DNA from: Syncephalis plumigaleata | Taxonomy: Eukaryota; Zoopagomycota; Zoopagomycetes; Zoopagales; Piptocephalidaceae | Reading direction: 5' to 3' | Length of the DNA: 64,000 nt | Assembly (NCBI GenBank): GCA_025201365.1 | Contig: JAIXMF010000010.1 | Location: 558,001-622,000 of the forward strand | In this document: one piece after another, positions 58,342-64,000 of the stretch | How the letters are laid out: each line of letters begins with the position of its first letter | Numbering within the stretch: position 1 is the stretch's first letter | The notes under the pieces: model-generated | Told to the model about the DNA's origin: nothing | Seen by the model: only the letters and a program-made list of their open reading frames with translations | The model's database searches: none | Position numbers and translations under genes: made by a program

Positions 58342-61300
58342 ATGAGTTCATCTCTAAACACCGTCCAAACACTCGACGGCACAAACTATCGTAACTGGAG
58401 GATTCAGATAAAGGGTCTCTTACTCAACCAAGGAATGTACGAAATTACATCCGAAGATCCGCCAGAATCTGAAGACACACAATGGTTCAAGCAAGACGAA
58501 AAGGCCAGATCGATTATACTAGTTACCTTGTCAAACAAACTACAGATCCAGATGGAATCATGCCCTACAGCCAAGATTATGCTCCAGAAATTGCATGAAC
58601 TTCATCAGCCCAAAGGTCATTCGGCTGCTATCCATCTACGTAGGCAACTACTCAACATGAGGAAAGACGCCTCGAAATCTTGCTCAGATTTCATTCATGA
58701 GATCACGTTGATAAAAGACCAATTGGCAGAAACCAGCGCCCCTGCGTCAGATGCAGAAATTATTGCTTTTCTATTTTCAAGCCTACCCCGCGAATACCAT
58801 CCCCTAATTGTGAACATGGGAGCGAATCTTAATACACTAACGCTCGAGGACGTCCAAAGGCAAATCATTCATGAGGAGCCGAATGTGCTGATGCACGCAA
58901 ATCGGTTGGAAGATACTGCATTACGCGTATCAGAGGAACAAGCGCCAAGGAAAAGAATGCGACCGACGTGTACCTACTGCCACAAATCTGGACATACAGA
59001 GGACGAATGTTACAAGAAGATAGGATATCCAAATAGAAAACACATTGATAAACCTTCTACCACGTACCTACTTGCATCCAACACCTCACCATCCTCGGTA
59101 GACAAACATCTATTAGGAACTTGGGTAGTCGACAGTGGTGCAACCCAGCACCAATGCAGCAACAAGGACTGGTTTACCAACTATCAAGCTATTACGCCAA
59201 AAACCGTCTATGCTGCAAATGACTCAACGATGGCTGCCATTGGGATAGGAACCATAGAAGGATACATCTTTCACCAGCGTGACTACGTACATGTAAAATT
59301 CCAAGATGTGTTACACATTCCTACCTTGACCTACAATTTACTGTCTGTACGAAAGCTCCTATCGTTGAACTTTTCCGTATTCTTCACTAGAGACAATAAT
59401 TGTACGATAAAGGCTCCAGATAACACCATCATCGGTCAAACCCACCTCAGTAGCAACCTATTCCTATTAAGTTTTTCACATTCACGCGAGGTCTCGCTCG
59501 CTTCAACGTCGATCAATGCATCCTCCGATATTTGGCATCAACGCCTTGGTCATCTCAATTATGCTTCTTTAATGTTACTCAAGAGCAACGGACTAGTCAA
59601 CAACTTAGCGGTTAATGGGAAATTGACGCAACACTCACACTGCACCTCGTGTATACACGGGAAGCAGCATCGTGTCAAAATACCAAAATCAACGGCTACA
59701 CCTCGGTCAACGGAACGACTAATGCTAATCCACACCGACATTTGTGGCCCAATGTCCGTAGCCAGTCATGGAGGAGCAAGGTATTTTGTTATCTTCGTCG
59801 ATGATTTCTCGAGAAAGATCTGGGTCGATTTCTTAAGTGGCAAGGATCAATTCTTGGAGAAGTTAAAAATTTTCAAAAGCATGGTTGAAAATCAGTCTGG
59901 AATGAAGATCAAAGCGTTGAGATCAGACAACGGAAGAGAATTTGCCGCATCATATGTGCAATCCTTCTTGTGAGAGAGAGGTATAATCTGGCAATCATCT
60001 GCACCTTATACGCCAGAACAGAATGGAGTGTCAGAAAGAAATATCCGAACGATAACTGAACGGGCACGCACCATGCTACACGCGGCTGGACTTGACACCT
60101 CATTCTGGGCGGAAGCAGTCAACACTGCAGCCCACACGTATAATCTATCACCAAGCAGTGGAACTGGCAATCGTATCCCAGATTCCCTTTGGTTCAACAC
60201 CACACCATCGGTATCTCACCTCCGTGTCTTTGGCTGTCTGGCCTATGCCCTACATCATGGAAATCGTACAAAATTCGACTCCAAAAGCAGAGAATGCATC
60301 TTTATTGGCTATTACGACGGCAGCAAAGCATACAGGCTATACGACCAAAATTCTAACAAGGTCGTAAAAACGCGGGACGTCGAATTCGTGGAGAATGCGT
60401 TCCCTTCAAAGCAACGCGCATCGACTAACACCCCATGTAACACCGGTCAAGGTCCTACGATCTTCTTTACCACTACCAGTCAGAGTGAACCACCAAGTTC
60501 TCCTCCCACAGTATCCAGGCCAGATGAACCGTTGCCCTCGCAATGTAACCGTGATACTCAATCAAGCCCATCTCCTTTGGTATCCGCGCCAGACGAATCA
60601 TGGTCATCAGAACATAGTGGTACGCCACTTCCTACCACTCCCGAAACAAGCGCATTACAATCAGAATCACCCACACAAGATATGTATACACCAATCACTG
60701 ACAACGATCACACATCACCTATATTCGACACTTCCAACGATACGGATGAGTCCGCAAGTGCTGTAGATGTTTCATCTGATGAATGCAGATCACTCCTGTC
60801 AGAAATAGTGGGTGATGAGCCAACAACAGTTAAGCAGGTATTATCTGGAGACAACGCCGACAAATGGATGGCGGCAATGCAAGATGAATTAAAAAGCTTG
60901 CACGATAATGACACCTGGCAGCTCACTAGTCTACCCAAGGGACGAAAAGCTATCGGATCTAAATGGGTGTTCAAGGTGAAGCGAGATGAGCATGGCAACA
61001 TCGAGCGATACAAAGCACGATTGGTAGCACAAGGTTTCTCTCAGATCCATGGTATTGACTACCAGGAAACTTTTGCACCAGTAGTGCGATACTCCTCCAT
61101 TCGAATTTTAATTGCTATTGCCACGCAATACGATTATCACATACATCAAATGGATGTGACTACAGCCTATTTAAATGGCAACTTAGATGAAGAGATTCAC
61201 ATGAAACAACCGGAAGGCTTTCAACGAGGTGACCATGTATGTCTGTTAAGAAAATCGCTCTATGGACTTAAACAGTCAGGAAGAGCGTGGTATTCGGTTA

Positions 61301-62400
61301 TCGATACCTTCTTGAGTACGCTAGGCTTCAAACGAAACGATGCCGATCATGGTGTCTATTCTAAGCATAGTGGTAACTCCATTATATTCATTGCCCTATA
61401 CGTCGATGACCTCATAATCATTGGTGACTCAATGCCCTCGATCAATCAACTCAAAGCTGACCTGTCGTCCAGGTTCAGGATGAAAGATCTTGGTGACATT
61501 CATTACATACTTGGCATTCAAGTCAGTCGTGACAGAAAACGTGGCATCACTACGCTATCTCAGCGCAAATATATCGATGATGTACTAAATCGTTTCAATA
61601 TGACTGATGCGAAGCCAGTAGGAGCACCATTAGAAACAGGCATCAGACTTCAAAAGGGAGATAGCGTCATAGAAAAAGACGAATTAGAATACATGAAAAA
61701 TGTACCTTATAGAAGTGCCATTGGCAGCTTAATCTATCTAGCAAACGCTACGAGACCTGATCTAGCGTTTAGCATAAGTCTGCTAAGCAGGTTTCTGTCT
61801 GACCCTAGACAAGTTCATTGGAACGCAGTAAAAAGAATAATGAGATATGTAAAACACACTGCTAATGTCATTTTGAAGTATACTAGAGATACCGGAAAAA
61901 TCATAGGTTACTCAGATTCAGATTGGGCCAGTAGCTTGGACGATCGAAAATCCACAACTGGTTACGTCTTCGCCTACAACAAAACTGCTATTACCTGGAA
62001 CAGCAAGAAACAACCAACGGTTGCGCTATCATCTACAGAAGCTGAATACATGGCTATAACGGAGGCTACCAAGGAATCTATGTGGCTAAATAACTTTATT
62101 ATTGGATTACAGCTTCCAGATATGCGACCCATCAACATCCAATGCGATAACCAAGGATGCATCGCACTAGGCAGGAACCCGGTACAACACAAGAGGAGCA
62201 AGCATATAGATATCAAGCATCACTACGTGCGAGAGGCCACAAACAACAATTCTATCGAAATCAACTATTGCCCTACAGAGGAGAACGTCGCCGATATATT
62301 TACCAAAAGCTTGAGCAAACAAAGACATTCACTTCTAGCAGAGCTTCTTGGCTTAGAGGAATCCAAGCATCGCCCTGAGGAGGAGTGTTGGAATTCATAA
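58342..62400 (+). CDS. Copia gag-pol region (fossil)
   Basis: Gag N-terminal part (TLDGTNYRNWRIQIKGLL), zinc knuckle CTYCHKSGHTEDEC (about 58970-59010), protease VVDSGATQH (about 59125-59150), GAG-pre-integrase (WHQRLGHLNY), integrase (HTDICGP, FVDDFSRKIW, ALRSDNGREF), reverse transcriptase (KARLVAQGFSQ, then YVDDLIIIGD) and RNase H (DSDWASSLDDRKSTTGY, ALSSTEAEYMA). The integrase-before-RT order defines Ty1/copia. The region has about one break; treated as a fossil copy. Confidence 0.93.
62377..62385 (+). other. Polypurine tract of the copia element
   Basis: GAGGAGGAG directly before the 3' LTR. Confidence 0.8.
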
Positions 62401-62594
62401 TTCCCAATGATTGTCGTTGTGCAAATCTTTGTTATATGAGATCTTATTTTACATAATTAAGATCTACATCACATACCAGCAAATATAAGATGTGCTTCGC
62501 ACATCTCACTACGCGTATAAATAATTGCGTAGTATTACGACACATTAAATAAAAATTAAGTCTTCACACTATTATCTCCGCCTCAATTTTAACA
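62386..62594 (+). repeat. 3' LTR of the copia element
   Basis: 209 bp, identical by eye to 58060-58268, followed by the target duplication CTTCC. Confidence 0.95.
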
Positions 62595-63258
62595 CTTCCT
62601 ATCATCGGACTTGCCAATCTATTATTACTATTAGTATTCGAGTTCACACAGCTATGCTTCTACATTAATGAAATATTGCAAATCTAACAATAGTTAAACA
62701 TTAGGAACATAGCATACGTCATATTGATCGAATGCTGCTTCTTCCTTTCCACTGATGAACTTGGTATGACGAATGTTGTATGACCTATGATCATCGGTCG
62801 CTTTCCTTTATTATTTCCTATTAGAACGTATCATTCAGCTTGCTACTTCATTTTTAATAGAAATGATTGCCTAGTTACTTGTTAACCAGTAATTGTTTAC
62901 TTCAGCTCTTCCCACTCCCACATTAATGAACCTGGTCATTTTTCTAGCCCTGACTGCTAAATATATCACGAGGTTACCCCACTAAACCGCCTTAGCTGTT
63001 CTAGTCCTTTTTTTCTTTATTGTCTCCTTTTCTCTCTATCTCTCTCTCCCTCCCAAGTAAAGATAGGCTGTTTACTAGTTAGCCAACTTGATATCTTTAC
63101 TGTTATTAATAATAATAATACTCATTCTTGTCATTTACCTATTTGTCTGCCTATTTTACGTTTCAATAGCAGTAGTATTCCGTATTATCGCTTGTTCATT
63201 TTCTTTTCTTTTCTTATCTAAAAGCACTCGTAATTCCCTATTTATACGCGTCACTTTA
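62595..63258. promoter_or_regulatory. Upstream region of the MFS transporter gene
   Basis: 660 bp between the copia insertion and the transporter start. T/C-rich on the plus strand, with a CTCT run near 63030-63055, an ATA run near 63107-63120 and TTTTC units near 63198-63212. Likely promoter and 5' UTR. Confidence 0.5.
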
Positions 63259-64000
63259 ATGGATAATAATAATAATAATAATATAACGATGGTACAAGAT
63301 ATAATCAATCGAGAACCGTCTATATCAAAGGTCTCCGGGATACTTAACGACACTAGTAACCATGGAGTACCCTCGGATTCTATACGAATTACAAATGAAA
63401 AGAGTGTCGCGGTTACGCAATATGGAACTGACGAACAAATTGTTTATCGACTATACAAGATACGCTGGTTAATCCTCATAGTTATTGTACTCGTCAATGT
63501 TACCAACGCCATGATATGGATCACCTACTCTTCCATCGCTAATATCGGTGCCTCCTACTTTAATGTCTCGCTTACCTCCACCAATATGCTTAATCTAATC
63601 TTCTACGTATGCTATATCGTCGTCTCTATACCGTCGGCATTTGTTATCGATCGATATGGCATCAAAGCAGGTCTGCTATGCGGCACTATCGGCAATCTAG
63701 CGGGCGGTTGGCTTCGCTACCTTGCTGTTGTCATTCCTATGTCGGCTCACGCGCGCTACGGTGTCACCATGCTTGGGCATGTGATTGCCGGTATCGCACA
63801 ACCATTCGTGTTGAATATCCCCACTAAATTCGCCGCCACTTGGTTCCCCGAGAATGGTCGTGCTATCGCGAATATGATCTCCACCGCTGCCAATCCGGTT
63901 GGGATTGCTGTAGGATCGGTGGTGGTACCGCTCATGGTAAAGAGCGAGGATGATCTACCTACGATGCTTCTTGTAGTGGCAGGTGTCGCCACCCTACCAC
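63259..64000 (+). CDS. MFS transporter, SLC49/FLVCR-like, N-terminal part
   Basis: Open to the right edge of the window, about 247 residues visible. Start is the Met of MDNNNNNNITMVQD; a second Met at 63289 is also in frame. A hydrophilic N-terminus leads to YRLYKIRWLILIVIVLVNVTNAMIWITYSSIA, the opening helix of the SLC49 family (FLVCR/DIRC2-like). Then come a second helix pair with the MFS loop-2 Asp-Arg (FVIDRYGIKAG), GNLAGGWLRY, MLGHVIAGIAQPFVLNIPTKFAA, WFPENGRA and NPVGIAVGSVVVP, all close to the FLVCR pattern. Members carry heme, choline or related small molecules; the substrate here cannot be read from sequence. Confidence 0.85.
   Translation, partial: MDNNNNNNITMVQDIINREPSISKVSGILNDTSNHGVPSDSIRITNEKSVAVTQYGTDEQIVYRLYKIRWLILIVIVLVNVTNAMIWITYSSIANIGASYFNVSLTSTNMLNLIFYVCYIVVSIPSAFVIDRYGIKAGLLCGTIGNLAGGWLRYLAVVIPMSAHARYGVTMLGHVIAGIAQPFVLNIPTKFAATWFPENGRAIANMISTAANPVGIAVGSVVVPLMVKSEDDLPTMLLVVAGVATLP

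Larger units (their letters stand above)
58060..62594 (+). mobile_element. Ty1/copia retrotransposon, young, nearly whole
   Basis: 4.5-kb LTR element on the plus strand. LTRs of 209 bp (58060-58268 and 62386-62594), TGTTGG...TTAACA, read as identical; the 5-bp target duplication is CTTCC on both sides. One gag-pol coding region lies between them with the copia order of domains. It carries about one break and otherwise looks complete. Identical LTRs indicate recent insertion. Confidence 0.96.

Overview
The window reads as nuclear DNA of a fungus, probably an early-diverging (non-Dikarya) lineage. The fungal signs are a division I chitin synthase, an Atg15 vacuolar lipase, a velvet-domain regulator, a mitochondrial HTD2-type dehydratase and short introns (about 40-75 bp, GTAAGT donors). 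An animal-like set points away from Dikarya: a DHCR24-type sterol reductase, a syntaxin-18-like SNARE, TRAPPC12 and an SLC49/FLVCR-like transporter. The lineage is inferred; no rRNA or other marker gene is present.

Layout. 0.3-8.0 kb: syntaxin-18/UFE1 (-), a TIR-flanked element, ATG15 (-) and a secreted GH20 hexosaminidase (+). 8-16.8 kb: gene-poor, with one coiled-coil repeat gene (-). 16.8-23.1 kb: a large mucin-like single-pass surface protein (+) facing a chitin synthase (-). 25.4-38.5 kb: a compact block holding an unrecognised four-domain protein, HTD2, MED6, a Nudix hydrolase, lysyl-tRNA synthetase, a small Lys-rich protein and DHCR24. 38.7-43.7 kb: a whole-looking Ty3/gypsy chromovirus with identical LTRs, inserted just behind TRAPPC12. 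43.7-50.3 kb: TRAPPC12 and the velvet gene (both -). 50.3-58.1 kb: a 7.7-kb gene-free stretch with two long foldback repeats. 58.1-62.6 kb: a Ty1/copia element with identical LTRs. 63.3 kb to the edge: the start of an MFS transporter.

Functional themes are the cell surface (chitin synthase, hexosaminidase, mucin-like protein), secretory and autophagic traffic (UFE1, TRAPPC12, ATG15), and core housekeeping (KARS, MED6, HTD2). No operons are expected. Close divergent pairs (Nudix/KARS, Lys-rich/DHCR24, ATG15/HEX) probably share promoters.

Five multi-exon genes (UFE1, ATG15, Nudix, KARS, DHCR24) can only be read in full if one base (two in UFE1 and DHCR24) is missing from the given sequence. 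MED6, TRAPPC12, the velvet gene, HTD2 and the four-domain gene have exon sums that divide exactly by three. Uncorrected assembly deletions are the simplest explanation. No tRNA, rRNA or CRISPR array was recognised.
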